Shown: positions 33,255 through 45,598, numbered from the stretch's first letter. The stretch: 64,000 nucleotides of DNA from Puccinia triticina (GCF_026914185.1 NC_070565.1:4960001-5024000); one strand, 5' to 3'. Notes: generated by a model from the letters alone, not told the origin. Numbers and translations are program-made.

Positions 33255-33848
33255 TCATTATTGATCCTGTTCCTCATTCTTTTCTGAGTCCCGCCAAGTT
33301 TTTGAGCTGATTCCCTAACTCCTTTCTGCATCCCTGACCTCCAAATCCGCAACCTTCATAGTTTTGAACCTTTTGTATCCCATATTTGCCTCTCCAAAAC
33401 CATTGTTGGACCTATTCCTCTGAATCTCCCTCCTACACCTCCGCCAAGGGTATCCATTCCCTCCGTCTCTCAACAAATCCACACCCACCTGCTAATCTAT
33501 CATTGTTTTGATCCTGTTCCACTCAATATTTTTACAGACCACCACAAGGGCAGCTGTATAGCACTTTCCCCTCCCCATGCTGCCTACGGTCTGACACTGT
33601 AGGAGCTCCATACTGGGCTTCCAACCTTGCTGTATCAACACTGGGTTGATAAGATACCAGTAACGGTGATGTATCAATATCGTATTGATTTTTGGTGTGT
33701 TATTGTTACCGTTACCAGTAACGGCAGCGCGTTACCAATATTCAATTTGAATATTGGATTTTTTTTCAAGCCGTTATGGTATTGCCGCTGATATGAAGTC
33801 AATATTGCCGCGGTATCAAGATTTTTTTTGGCTCTTTTACTGAGAGGA
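33255..33848. other. Gene-free stretch
   Basis: Pyrimidine-rich to 33600, then a TAACGG/CCGTTA-rich fragment at 33655-33800 that resembles the MITE family at 32866. No gene. Confidence 0.5.
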
Positions 33849-33851
33849 GTA

Positions 33852-35730
33852 CACCCCGGACGCAAAAATTCGAAGGAGCTCCAGATTGACTCCGGAGATC
33901 GTTCGAAGTTCCCACCTGCAAGGCGGGGACGTCTTGGTCAGGTCAAACCGGATTTTCAAAGGGACTCCAAAGTCGAATCCCGGAGTCCTTTGAATCCATC
34001 TCGGAGTTTCTCCAAAGAGGATATCCACTTCAAGTTGCCTCCAAAGTGTACTTTGGAGAGCATCTGGCACAAAGTTGGAGAATCTACGGAGGAAACCCGA
34101 ATAACATTTGAATTCTAATGACTTTGAATGTTATTCAATTGAGGATTCACACTCAATTCGAATATTATTCAAGCAGGGAGGCTTCCAGGCCAGCTCGTTT
34201 TTTCAAATGCTCATCAGCCTGCTCACTCCCACACATCGGGGACCCATCCAGACCCTTGCAATGCACCCGCAAACAGCTCAGTTCCCCTTTAGGGACGCTG
34301 ACTACATCATGGACACATATGGTTTTTGTATTCAATTTGAGCGATAATAATAAAAAACACCTTACAAGGTATGTTGGGAAAACTTGCTAATAAAATAATC
34401 ATGAATCTAGTAGTGCAGGCTAGTAGTAGAGAGAGAGGAGGGGGGGAAAGAATGCAGAAATGGAATTGAGAGATCAAGGAAGAGGGAGCTGAGAATGATT
34501 GACTCTTCATGCCATCACGGATCCCAGGCCTGGGGCTCAAGGGAGCTGATTCGGAACGGCGGATATCAAGCCGAGCTGGGAAACCAAACCCATTTTTTTG
34601 ATCTTACTTTACCTTGCTTGAGCTGGTTGTATCAAAAAGCTGGGCGGCGCTGCACGGGTCAATGATTCCTAGGCAAAAGAACTTCATGATCAGCATGATA
34701 GGGCAATTGTGTTTGGCAGGAGAGGGAAAGTGGATGAAAAAAGTTGGCCGAGGTAGATCAGGAAAATGACCGGACTCACCAGCAAAGCAATTGGGCATAG
34801 TCGAGCGGCTTGTATCATGAGTATACAATGGTAGGGCGTTTGTCAGCCAGCTTACTAGCTAGCACCTCCTGGAGAAACCTTGTGGAAAGAGAACAACAAA
34901 GTCAGACCGTGAACAAACAAGAGGATATGTGGGCAACTGTCAACCATCTGGGGCTGCAGGCTTGTCCTGACGGAGCGTTTTCCAGAGTGGATCAATCCAG
35001 ACAAGCTCGAGATATGTATTTATGTATGTACTCACAATAGGGCGGCTGAAGTGCACGACTTGGTCAACAGAGGACTCAATAGAAGCGAGCCAATCCAAAA
35101 GTTCAGCAGTCAATTCCAAGCGTAACTGTGGCAATTACCGGAGATCTTGAGAGACATGGCCGACGCTAGCCAACACCTTTAAAAGACTTTCTTTTGCGAC
35201 ACGGCGGAGCTCAGCTGGGATGGAATGGTGGAAGATGAGTCCCGGGAATCAGCCTTGTGGTTTTCAATCGCTGGAGCCTGTATGACTCGGTCAACAAGGT
35301 TGAAAAAGTGAACTGCTGCGGACTGTGGCCCACCAGGTTGTACTGGAAAATTTTGGGGGGACAGCTTTGAATGATTTTTGAAAATCATTTGAATATCCTT
35401 GGGTGGGGAACCCTGAGGATGGCACTCGAATATCCTCCAAATGCCCTTCAAAAGAAATTTGGCCAAGCTGGTTTCTCCACCGAAGGCCTTTCGAAGGGCA
35501 ATTGGAGTTGAACTCCGAAGAGATGATCCGGTGAAACCCGCTGGTTGGGTGGGTTTTTTCCGGATAAATTCATACTTTCAAAAGTCATCCGAAGTTTTTC
35601 CCAAAAATTGGGAAAATCTTCGGATGACTTTCAAAAACTACTTGAGCAAGGGCACTTCAATGGTTTTTCAAATTTAACTGCTCCCTTCAAAGGTCACCCA
35701 AAGGAAAACCTTAAAAGTGCGTCCGGGGTG
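33852..35730. mobile_element. 1.9-kb TIR element, TIR CACCCCGGACGCA, TA flanks
   Basis: CACCCCGGACGCA at 33852 and its exact complement ending at 35730 form TIRs; TA lies at both outer edges (within a palindromic GTAC). Subterminal blocks are rich in TCCGAAG/CTTCGGA. It contains a gene-like minus-strand fragment (34940-35400). The superfamily is uncertain: TA could indicate a mariner-type target, while the CACC start resembles the CACTA-like elements nearby. Confidence 0.7.
34940..35400 (-). pseudogene. Unrecognised gene fragment inside the TIR element
   Basis: Two minus-strand stretches look like protein: SAAVHFFNLVDRVIQAPAIE (near 35300) and LRLELTAELLDWLASIESSV..YLELVWIDPLWKTLRQDKPA (35134-34940), with a GTGAGT donor possibility between SRPI and STYINTYL. 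They are in different frames. I do not recognise the family. It may be a captured host-gene piece. Confidence 0.35.
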
Positions 35731-36369
35731 TACACACTCCTCTCAATGGCTGGCCCAAGGACCGGCCATCAGGAGGAGTCCTTGTGCCGGCTGTTGATAG
35801 TTGTCCACACTCCTCTCGATGACCAGCATAACAACTGGTCATTGGGAGGAGGAGTCCACACTCCTCTCAATGACCAACACAAGGACTGGTTGTCGGGAGG
35901 AGGAATCCATACTCCTCTCAATGCCAACACAGGCCGGTGTTGAGAGGAGTACATGCACCTCGATGCCCGGTCTGTGCCGTCCATCAAGGGAAGTGTGTAT
36001 GTACTCCTCCCAATGACCGGGCCTTGGACCAGCCATTGAGAGGAGTGTGTACTCCTCTTGGTTACCGGTTGTTGTGCCGGCCATTGAGATGTGTCTGTAC
36101 TCCTCTTGACGCTGGTGTGTGCTGGCAACAAGAGGAGTGTGGACTCCTCCCAATGACCGGTCCATGAGCTGGTCACCAAGAATAGTGTGTAATCCTCTCA
36201 ATGGCTGGCACAAGGACCTGTCATCAAGAGGTTGTTATGTATGTACTGCGGTGGCCGGCTGTCCAAAGGCAAATCAGCCGGCCAGATGTCGCTGCAGCTG
36301 ACGCTGCATTCTGATATGCAGCGTCATGATGTCGCTGCGGCCCGCAGCAACAGCGAGATGCCTGCAGTG
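35731..36369. mobile_element. 5'-truncated copy of the CACTA-like foldback element
   Basis: Closely matches 10390-11066: the same hairpin minisatellite, the same subterminal GGCCGGCTGTCCAAAGGCAA block, and right terminus GAGATGCCTGCAGTG at 36369. The left terminus is missing at the junction with the 1.9-kb TIR element. Confidence 0.85.
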
Positions 36370-37558
36370 GTATACGCTATTCCAGATTGTGAAACAGCCC
36401 CTCGTTCATAAATATTTTACCCACTCCAGAAGCCATTTGCGAGTTGATTTTCCATCAAAGTTTTTTTTTCAACTTTTTTTTTCTTCCTTTCAATTACTTA
36501 TTTTCTTGAACTTTCAACACTTCAGGACCAGCCTGAGCTAGTCCTGGTTGGAAGTGAAAAAAAAGTTTGTGGTGGTGGAACCGACGTGAGCAACAAGTCA
36601 ACGTGGTCTCCACAAGTTACAGGAGTGTGCTTTGTGGAACCAATGGGGAAAAGTGACAAACCCGTTGGTTCCATGGGGAAAATGATGTTCTGTGGAACCA
36701 ACGAGCTTACCAAGCACTTACCAAGCTGATCCTCGTCGGTTCCACAGATCAAAAGCTCCTTGTCAGATCCACGAACCTGCTCGCGAGGAAGTACCCCCGG
36801 CGTGTAGTATCAAACATTGATCTACATGAGATTATTTTATGAAATTTCATGCAGAAACCAGCTAAGATCATTATGAATTTCCCAATCTGGACAGGGCTCA
36901 TCATTCCTTACAGAGAAAAAAGTCAGGTAAATTAGTGGCTTAACATTAACAGGACCAACAGGCGCCCGCCAAAGAAAATTTTGGCAGCATTCCTTCCTTT
37001 TTGTCATTCCAACAAACTACAGGTACACACTGTCCTGGATTGCTTGGCTCTTTAAGAAATTGGCACCAAGCAAGAGCCAAGCAATGACCTGAAATGGTCT
37101 ACAGCCCATGTGCTTTTATACTGTGGCCCCAAACCTCAATTCATCACAACAACAAATGTTTTTTTTTCCTTTTCCATCCTTACTGGTGTATACATCTACT
37201 TTCTCCTTTTCCCCCCATTGTCTGCGTTCCACATGAAATTCATGCAACACAAAGTGGCTAAAACAGCTGACAAAATTTTCATCATTTCCTTTTGCATTTC
37301 TTTAAGTCATGTTATGTCCCCATTGCCTTCCAATTTTGTGCTGTGGAAGCTGTCAAAGACTGCCAAGCACATTGCCTGGCCTACATCTTGCCAATACTTC
37401 CTCAGAAAATCTCCTCACCCGGGAGATAATCACATCTTACTGCCTTAATTTCCTCGCAAAAATCAATCCCCTCCCCCCCAAAAATGGGAAACTGAGGCCG
37501 CCTCTGAAAACTGGTAAATTGAGGGTGTTTCCGGTATTGGATCTTCCTCCAAGCCCCT
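36370..37558. other. Gene-free stretch
   Basis: A short foldback with GGAACCGACG/CGTCGGTTCC arms and internal TGGTTCCA repeats lies at 36575-36745. Otherwise no structure or gene is recognised. Confidence 0.5.
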
Positions 37559-38658
37559 CACCAGGGGAGATATGTTCCCACTCCCCAGGGAGTGCCTTAC
37601 CGTAACTTTTTTCCATAACTGTGCTGGAGGCCTTTGGTAAAGCAATATTGAATAGGTATGAACAAGACTGGAAGTCAGCGTGGAAATCAGTTGGAAATCA
37701 TCCTGAAATAAACCATAACTTGCAAAAAAAAATCATCCAGAACTCATCTATAATTCATCCAGAACTCATCCAGAATATAGTCCTTTCTTGGCTCCATGAC
37801 CAGTGTGTCCTTTCCATGGAGATGTGAAAGGCCCAGCCTGTGATTTTTTCCCCCTCATGTACTCGCGTACATCAGGGGGACAATTGGTGTCTCAAAACAA
37901 ATTTTTTACTTTTCATGTGGCTGTGAAAGGCCCATCCTGTGATATTTCCACCTCAATGTACGCGCGTACATCAGGGTGACTATTAGCAAAGTGCAAAAAG
38001 GTTAACTTGCATGTGCACATGTGAATTTTGAAAAGCCAAAAAATACAAAATTCACTAGATCATTTTTGTGAGGAGGACAGGATATATGGCCAAAGTGAAT
38101 TGGCACCGCAATCCAACCTTGACTTAACTCAGACTTTCACCCTATTAAAACAGTTTTTTGTCATTTTTATCAGCCAAATTCAAATTAATTCCTGCATTTC
38201 CAAGAAAATGGGTTTCAATTTCAATGACTGCAACATTACCACATTCCAAAAATCTAAACCCAATAATACCAAGTCAACTTTTAGTTTAATTTTGTACATC
38301 AGGACATATAATGTGAATTACAAGAAACCCATTTTTTTGGAGGAATTACTTTTGAGAATGGGAATTTTGCTTTGCTAGCCTTAAAAATCAGTAAACAGGA
38401 GCAATTGATGAGTTGGACTTTGGTGAAATATCATTTCATCATATTTCTTCCTACAGTTGTACATAGAAAACAAAAGAATTATACACAACATTGTGTTGAC
38501 TTCCAAATCAATTGTGACTGACTTTTCACTAACTTCTTCATCCAATTTACTATTTTGGGGATGAGTTACTAATCCACATCAGGCTCACATCCGACCAAAA
38601 CTCACATAAAATTCAGCTCTGGCACTCCCTGGGGAGTGGGAACATATCTCCCCTGGTG
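37559..38658. mobile_element. 1.1-kb CACTA-like element with 38-bp perfect TIRs, TSD CCT
   Basis: Perfect 38-bp inverted repeats at 37559-37596 and 38621-38658 start CACCAGGGGAGATATG. CCT flanks both sides (37556-37558 and 38659-38661). Two subterminal repeats (TGTGAAAGGCCCA..CGCGTACATCAGG) lie near 37825 and 37925. It has no coding capacity. A degraded relative is at 51040-51813. Confidence 0.88.
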
Positions 38659-38661
38659 CCT

Positions 38662-39792
38662 CCTGAGAAATCTTGCCTCACTCATCATGGGTATAATAAA
38701 ACTTCCCCTTGCTTTTTTTTCTTTTCCACTCTCATTACCAGTGCCCCATATTGAATTTGTCCTTTTGAGGACCGTCAATCAATTTAGTGCTTTCCTTTTT
38801 GTATTAGTGGTATCAAAATTATAAGATCAGTCACAGGGTGGTTTAGCCGACCTTAAACCCTAGTACAATTAAAATGAGGACCCTGCTAAAGAACCCGGGT
38901 TTTCCCCAACAAAACCAGTGACATCAAAAATGCTTTGGAAGACACACACCTTTTTCCACATTTAAAAACAGATTTTTGTTTAAAATAATAAGTGAAATGG
39001 ATTGAGGTTCAAACCAAATGGCAAAGTGTTAAGGTTGATAATCTTATCAGTGACAGATGGTTAAGTGATGAAATAAACAGCAGCTGGAGCAGCAGACACG
39101 AGTTGAGTGAGTGTTTGGAAAGGATAAGAGTTTATTTCATATGAGAAGAGAAAGAGAAATGAAATGAGAAAAGCATACCTGGAGCAGCAGACACGAGTTG
39201 AGTGAGTGTTTGGAAAGGATGAGGAAAGCCTTTCCAACTGCTGCTACTCCAGGTTAAGTAGTCGAGTGAAGAAATGAAAATTAGATGTCACACAATGTGA
39301 CAGATGAGTGAAACAAAAGATTGAAGCATACAACCGGATGAGCCACCTCAACATTAAGGTGGATTCTCCCTCCCACTTGTTGGAATCAAATCTAGTCTGA
39401 AAAAAAGTGTCTTCTCTGTTGCAAATATTTATCAACTGCATTTTCTCTTTGTTGAAAACCTTAGTTGCAAACTCTTTGAATTCTACTGGAGGAAGAAATG
39501 TATTGACGTAGCTCTTCATGGTTTTAAATTCAGAATTGGGTATAGGATTGTTTTTTTCTTCCTAGATGCTAGTAAATGCTCACCATCAAGGATTTGAAGC
39601 CTAATTTCAGCTATATCATGTTCAAGTTCATTAAAAACATGGCAACCCTGTTGCATGGTTCTCTCAAAAAGTAGGCCATTTTTCAGGTGCACGCAGACCC
39701 TATTTAGATTTTATAGGGGGCCCGTGTGCGCGCACTGTGGCGCGCCTCACCCCATGGCGCCGACAACCACGAGGTGACCCAAACTCAACCTC
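38662..39792. other. Gene-free stretch with a direct repeat
   Basis: GGAGCAGCAGACACGAGTTG and the following 24 bases are repeated at 39076-39120 and 39181-39225. Positions 39500-39792 are the upstream flank of the TRM2-like gene. Confidence 0.55.
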
Positions 39793-42060
39793 ATGAGACT
39801 AGCAGCAGTGACCATCAAAGCTATCAAAAGGAACTTTCGCTATTATTGTCACCATCAACGCAGGATGGACGAAAATCAGACCAAACTCAAGAGAGCACCC
39901 GATTCCCCTTCGTCAACTGCGGCAATCAGCTCTACTGAAAACCACGTATCAAAACGACCTTGCCGCCAGGAAGAAATGACCGATAAACTAACTACGAAAA
40001 CCGATTCAATCCCCCCAATCGATAAAAAGCAGGAAACTCTGAAGACTGAGGTCGATCCAGAGAATCAGCCGAAGAACGATGACCAATCAAAGCAGCAGAA
40101 ACCGAAAAACCAAGCCAAGAAACCTCCGAAGGCTAAGAGGGGCAAGAAAAATCACAAAGCAGATCAAAACCCACTGACGATATCCGAACAGTCACTAGAA
40201 TTCTCGATTAAAGATTTGATGGGTGCGGAGACTTATGAAAGTCTGCTCGCCAACCAAAACAGTAGTAATAAGAATACCCAACCGGCTTGGAAAGATTGTG
40301 GCTGGGAAGTGGAAAAAGGGAAAGAGATCGAGGTGGAGATCTCAGTCTTGAGTAGCTTCGGTTGGTTTTTTTATTCTCTGTTTTCTAACAGGAGCACACA
40401 AACAACTTGTAGATTGACGATGTGGTATGCTTCTGTAGGAGATGGAATCGCGATTTCACCCCAAAAGAACTGGGCTCTTGTCATACCATTCTGTGTCCCA
40501 GGTGATGTAGTAAGATCCAGAATCTTTCGACATAATTCTACTCACTCGGTTGGTGATCTGATCAGTGTTATGACACCCGGAGAATCAAGAAATGATGCCT
40601 TGATCAGATGTAAATACTTTGGAAAGTGTTCTGGTTGCCAGGCGAGTCGATCCCTCCGATTCTACTTGACCCAAACAAAATAACTTCCTAGATTTCAAAA
40701 CTGATCCCCGTATGTATTTTGTTTAGTATCAAATGATCGATTATCAGAAACAGCTGGATCTTAAACGAATCGCGGTCCAGAAAGCTTTCGAACACTTTTC
40801 GGGTTAGTTTGTTTAGAAAAGCCAAATTCCATAGGGACAGCACTGCTTAATCAGCGTGACTTTGTGTCTAGGTCTCGATCCATCCTCAATCCCCATGGTA
40901 GAACTGACTCTACAATCGCCCAAAGAATACGAATACCGTACCAAGTTGACGCCTCACTTCGAACTACCACGTCAATTGAAGAACCAGAAGGCTGCCCCAG
41001 TACAAGAAGAAGAGTCTGCTCAAGATTATCATTCCGGTCCTGGTGGACTGGCCATCGGATTGGCTGAAAAAGGCCGTCGACGGGTGATTGACATCGAGGA
41101 ATGTCCCTTGGGAACCAAAACGATCAACGAGAAATTAACCACCGAACGAGCCCGAGTACAGTCGTATGTGAATAGTCATCACCATCCTTGCACAACGACC
41201 AATTAGATTCTGACTCTATGACGGCTGCCCGCTTTGAATCATGTAGTACCATTCATAATTTCAAAAGGGGAGCAACATTACTCCTCCGGGAATCGTTAAT
41301 TCCATTAGATCCGACTGCCCCATCAGGCTCGCCGGTAGATGACGAGAGTCGAATCTGTGTGACCGATCATAAAACAATTGTCCGGGAAAAAGTCCTCGAC
41401 AAGAATTTCGAGCAAAATGCGGGCTCGTTTTTCCAAAATAATCCATCGATCTTAGGCCCCTTCATGAGTTATATGATTGAGGAATTGATACCGAAGAAAG
41501 AAACGAAAGATGATCCTGAGCAGGATCGATATCTGGTGGATGCGTATTGCGGTTCGGGCTTGTTTTCGATCTCCTTGGCTCAATACTTCACTAAGACTAC
41601 CGGGATCGAACTATCTTCTGACTCTCTACGGTACGCCAAACGCAACGCCGAGCTAAACAAGATTACCAATACTAGTTTTATCGTTGGAGAGGCGGAGGCC
41701 ATATTCAAAGTGAGTTGCCAGTTTTTCTGCAACACCTGTTCTTTTTTTTTATAACAAAAAAGGAGGCATGAGATTGAGATGGCTTCATGTTCCGCCATTC
41801 AAAAGGATTTAACTTTCCCATCGGAGAAGACGACGATCATCATTGATCCACCACGGAAGGGTTGTAGTAAAGAGTTCTTGGACCAACTGCTGAGCTTTCG
41901 ACCCAAGCGGATCATTTACATCAGCTGTAATGTCAATACTCAAGCCCAGGATATCAAGTATATTAAAGATCTGTACAAGCTCGGGCGTCTCCGGGGGCTT
42001 GATTTCTTTCCTCAGACTTATCACTGTGAATCAGTCGCACTGCTGGATTTGATTGAATAA
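39793..42060 (+). CDS. TRM2: tRNA (uracil-5-)-methyltransferase, TRM2/TrmA family
   Basis: It makes 5-methyluridine (usually U54 of the tRNA T loop) using S-adenosylmethionine. Six exons keep frame: 39793-40360, 40439-40641, 40727-40802, 40872-41163, 41247-41709 and 41773-42060 (last acceptor 41773 or 41779), about 629 aa. After a Lys-rich disordered N-terminus come a TRAM-type RNA-binding segment (GDGIAISPQKNWALVIPF), a Cys cluster (CKYFGKCSGCQ), the methyltransferase motif VDAYCGSGLFSISLAQ, DPPRKGC, and the catalytic-Cys block YISCNVNTQAQD. The second intron appears to use a GC donor (CAG|GCGAGT). Codons 1-24 are basic without acids, which could be a mitochondrial presequence; the ATG at 39865 is an alternative start. 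I see no lesion. Confidence 0.93.
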
Positions 42061-42215
42061 TTAATATTGATCTTCTACTTCTTACTTAAATACACCACCG
42101 GGCAACTGGGACATTGATCCAACGTGTGCTTCAATGGTTACTCAGGCTTGGTGACCAACGTGGGTGCACCGCAACCATGACATCCCCAAAGGGGAATGGT
42201 CAAACGTTGGCACAA

Positions 42216-42290
42216 CCTAGCTTAACTAAGCCTCTTGAACGGAGGGTCCGGGGGACCCCGCCCGGAGGGCTCTCCGAAGGAGAGGCTTAC
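42216..42290. repeat. GC-rich hairpin module, copy 3
   Basis: CCTAGCTTAACTAAGCCTCT ... GGAGAGGCTTAC with a GGTCCGGGGGACCCCG centre. Confidence 0.6.
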
Positions 42291-43210
42291 GCCATGTCTG
42301 AAGTCTGGCGGGGAAAGGAAGGATATTAAACCCCAAAATCACTAAAAAATGATTTAAAAATCAGCAAAATATGTACAAAGGTACAAAGAAAACTGAATAG
42401 ACAGATTCATTGGCAGTGCTGATGCACACCCTCACCCAAAATCTTGAGCAAAAAGCTCCAAAACTGATTGAAGGAGTCCGCTTTGAAGGTCAAAGGAATC
42501 CTGAAGGATATTACATTGCTCTGAAGATCCATTTTTGGATTTTCTGATAATATGCACAGTTGAATTTCCTATCTGCACAAAATGCAACAGTTGAGTGGCT
42601 ACATGTAGGATCTGCAGATATCTGCAGGTTGGCGGATCCAGGATCCACCAGGCATGATGGTTGTGCATCCTTAGTTTACATTTCTTCATGCTTTTTTATT
42701 TTTAAAACATTAGTACAGTGAAAATGGTTTGGATTGGGGAGATGAGACCAGTGCCAAATGAAAGCTGAGGTCCAGAAGTATCTTTCGGATCTGGGGCAGG
42801 TCCACAGGACCTGTGGGGGAGGCTGGCTGAAACTTAATATTTTCCCTCCTGCCATTTGTGATTTCTTTCCCAGCCAAAATTTTGACATCACGGGCAAGTT
42901 ATTGAGGCTTAGGTCAGTAGGGCATCCTCTCATGTACTTTGCTGCGGACGCGGGACGATCTAGGTTTGAATAACAAGGATGAGACTCACCAAACTTAACC
43001 TAAAGATATATTCCAACCTTCATTCAGTCAGTTGTCTTCATCCATCTTTTTATCATTTTCATCTCATTATTGTTCAATTTAAACTCATCCACACCCTTGA
43101 TCTGCTTGACCTCAGGTGTGCTTCATCTCTCTCACAGTCTCGTAGACTGCTTGTGTCACTCACAGCTCCACACTGCTCCAAGTGTGTCTTTGCCCTTGTT
43201 GCCCATTACA

Positions 43211-43295
43211 AGTGCCGCCCTGCGGGAGGGGTAGGGGCCGCTTCGTGGCCTGCCACAGCAAGCCTCCCACCAGGGGGGACTTGTGTTAAGTTAGG
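43211..43295. repeat. GC-rich hairpin module, copy 4 (partial)
   Basis: Centre GGGGCCGCTTCGTGGCC; tail GGACTTGTGTTAAGTTAGG shared with 6337-6355. Confidence 0.5.
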
Positions 43296-43390
43296 GCACA
43301 ACCAAATGCCCCACCTTCACCCAACCATATCCCACCCTTGGCAATGCAGCGGGGAAGCCTGCTGCCAGAGGAAGGGACCAAAAAAAGGGT

Positions 43391-43600
43391 GACTCCAACC
43401 CACAACCACAAGGAATTCACCGCCTGCTGAGCGCTCTAACCACTGCGGTAATCAGATTTTTTTTTAGTTCTGGCTTAAGTAGTGTATACATATTACCCAA
43501 AGATTCAGCCAATTTGCTGGATTTTTGAGGTTCTGCGCGAAGCCGGGGGTGATTGGATGGACCATTGGTCCCCAATCATGCAGGTCATGGATTGGCTGGA
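43391..43600 (-). repeat. tRNA-derived SINE-like remnant
   Basis: On the minus strand a tRNA-like head (CGCAGTGGTTAGAGCGCTCA, box A-like; GGTTGGAGTC, degenerate box B) lies at about 43445-43391, followed by a T run. The adjacent block 43450-43600 is shared with 44430-44560, whose head is more decayed. No target duplication was found. Confidence 0.5.
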
Positions 43601-44379
43601 TAAACCAATCCCAATCATCTGTTGGAGTACTACGGTACACCACTGAGCAATATTGACATTGGCCCAACATGTGATTTGATGGTTGAGCTAACCAAGCACT
43701 CTGGCTTGGTGAACAATGTGGGTCCACTGCAACCATGACATCCCCAAAGGGGAAGGGTGGGTCCAATGTTAGCACAACAGACTCCACCTTCACCCAACCA
43801 TTTCCCAATTGTGGCATTCCGGCTGTGCAGCCTGCTGTTGGAAAAAAGGTGTGGGGATTTCAACGGAAGACCGCAGCACGGGAGAACACAGAGATGACCC
43901 TGTGGGCTTGAGAAAGAACAGTGAGGTTTGAGTGCTCACCGGATTGGCTCAGATTGGAGGAAGAACAGGGAAGAACCAATGATGTTGATTTCTTGTAACT
44001 AGGCTATGTTATATAGACTGAGTACATGGTATCAACTTGTGGGTGAATTGAAAATGAATATGAAAGAATAGTGAATAAAAAAAGGAATCTCAACCAGGAT
44101 ATCACAAGGGTTTCAATGGTCAAAGTCAGAGCATCCCCATGTACAATACAAGGAGTCAGCTTTTAAGAAAACTATCAGTCTATTCTGAACAGGGATCAAA
44201 GTCAACAAGGTCAGTAAGAAAAGAAATATGAATTATAACAAAATGACAACTGTATGGAGGACTTGGAGCATAGGATTGTGAAAGAGAAACCAAGGAGATA
44301 ACTGGGAGTGCGAAAGTTGAATGAGGCAGAAGGCAAGAATGTAAAGGACTGAGGAAAAAAACTCAACAAAAGGGCAAAA

Positions 44380-44560
44380 AATAGGGTGTCTCAAAGCCAT
44401 CAAAGCTTGCGGAGCTGTTTAACCATTGGAGTAACCGGATTTGTTTCCAAAAATGGTGTACAGTGTTCATATTACTCAAAAAACAGCCAATTAGCTGAGT
44501 TTTTGAGGTTCCACGGGAATTCAGGGTGATTGGTTTGACCATTGGTCCCCAATCATGCAT
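44380..44560 (-). repeat. Second, more decayed copy of the SINE-like repeat
   Basis: Shares GGACCAATGGTC/GACCATTGGTCCCCAATCAT and the AATTGGCTG region with 43450-43600; the tRNA-like part is barely recognisable. Confidence 0.45.
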
Positions 44561-44766
44561 ATTGTTAAACACCAAAGGGCAAATGGAAACCTGACAACAA
44601 GAGATGTGTTGCAGGTTGGGTCATTCACGCTCAGTATTGGGTCCTATCTTGGTATTGATTGCACATACCTGACAACAAGAGATGCATTGCAGGTCAGGTC
44701 AGTCATGCTCCTATCTCGGTGAGGAAAGAGAGGAACCAGTCCAGCAAGCTGAGCTAGACTAGAAAC

Positions 44767-44840
44767 AAGTCCCTCGCCTGCTGGGGGGCGCGGCGCGAAG
44801 CACCTTGCACAAAGTGTGACCTCTCATCAGGGAGGGACTT
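44767..44840. repeat. GC-rich hairpin module, copy 5
   Basis: AAGTCCCTC ... GGGAGGGACTT arms with a GGGGGGCGCGGCGCGAAGC centre. Confidence 0.6.
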
Positions 44841-45598
44841 GAATGGAATCCCTGATTCCAGGCGTGAGAGCCCCGTGTACAGCTCTTTGTTTCTGCAGGT
44901 GACCAACTTTGTGCACCCAAAAGCCCCACTTTGCAGAAGAACTGAGTCCCTCCCCGGGTACCAAAGCAAGGCCTGCTTCTCCTCTTTAATTTGGCGGTAG
45001 TCACAGGTGGATAGCACTTGGTTCATGGCCTGGAGAGCAGTTTGAAAAAGGCCTCTTTTTGAGACACATTCCTGCTTATGTAAGCAAGAATGCAGTATTC
45101 CTCTTACTTTCAATAGATTGAAACAGCTTTTGATACAAAGCCACATGTATTCACAAAAACTTCTCTCTCAATATGGTCCGCTTTTCTTGGTGTTTGAAAA
45201 ATTCAAACGCAAGGGTCAGGCCTTATATTGGCAGCTACAAGGCCTGAATTGAATCAGAAGAAGCACACTCCCAAGCACTTCTTAAGTCCAGAGGGGCAGC
45301 CTCAGCAGGCTGACAGTTGATTTATACAGGTTTTTGCAGGTAAGCCTGTTGAGATTTTGACTCAGGAAGCAATGACTGATGCCGGCACAACAAAAGAGGC
45401 TGAGAGGCTTGAGAAAGGGGGGCAGTGAGTATTAGTGCTCACTGGATGTGGCTCAAGAGTGGTGCGGAAAAAGAGTGAGATGAACCAATGGTGTTATTGC
45501 TCTGTGTTAGGCTAGACTAAAATAGACTAGATATACAGGGCTGACATGTGGTTGAGGCAACAATGAATATGAGGAAAGGAATAAGAATGTTCTGGATA

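Larger units (their letters stand above)
42061..45588. other. Gene-free repeat-rich stretch
   Basis: A dispersed repeat is present twice (42085-42215 and 43630-43840; shared CTGCAACCATGACATCCCCA-type core). tRNA-derived SINE-like remnants lie at 43391-43600 and 44380-44560. Hairpin modules are at 42216-42290, 43211-43295 and 44767-44840. The 130-codon frame at 45146-44754 is unrecognised and overlaps a hairpin module. Confidence 0.6.

Noticed and set aside
44754..45146. 130-codon minus-strand frame
   Set aside because: It overlaps a GC-rich hairpin module and has no recognisable motif.
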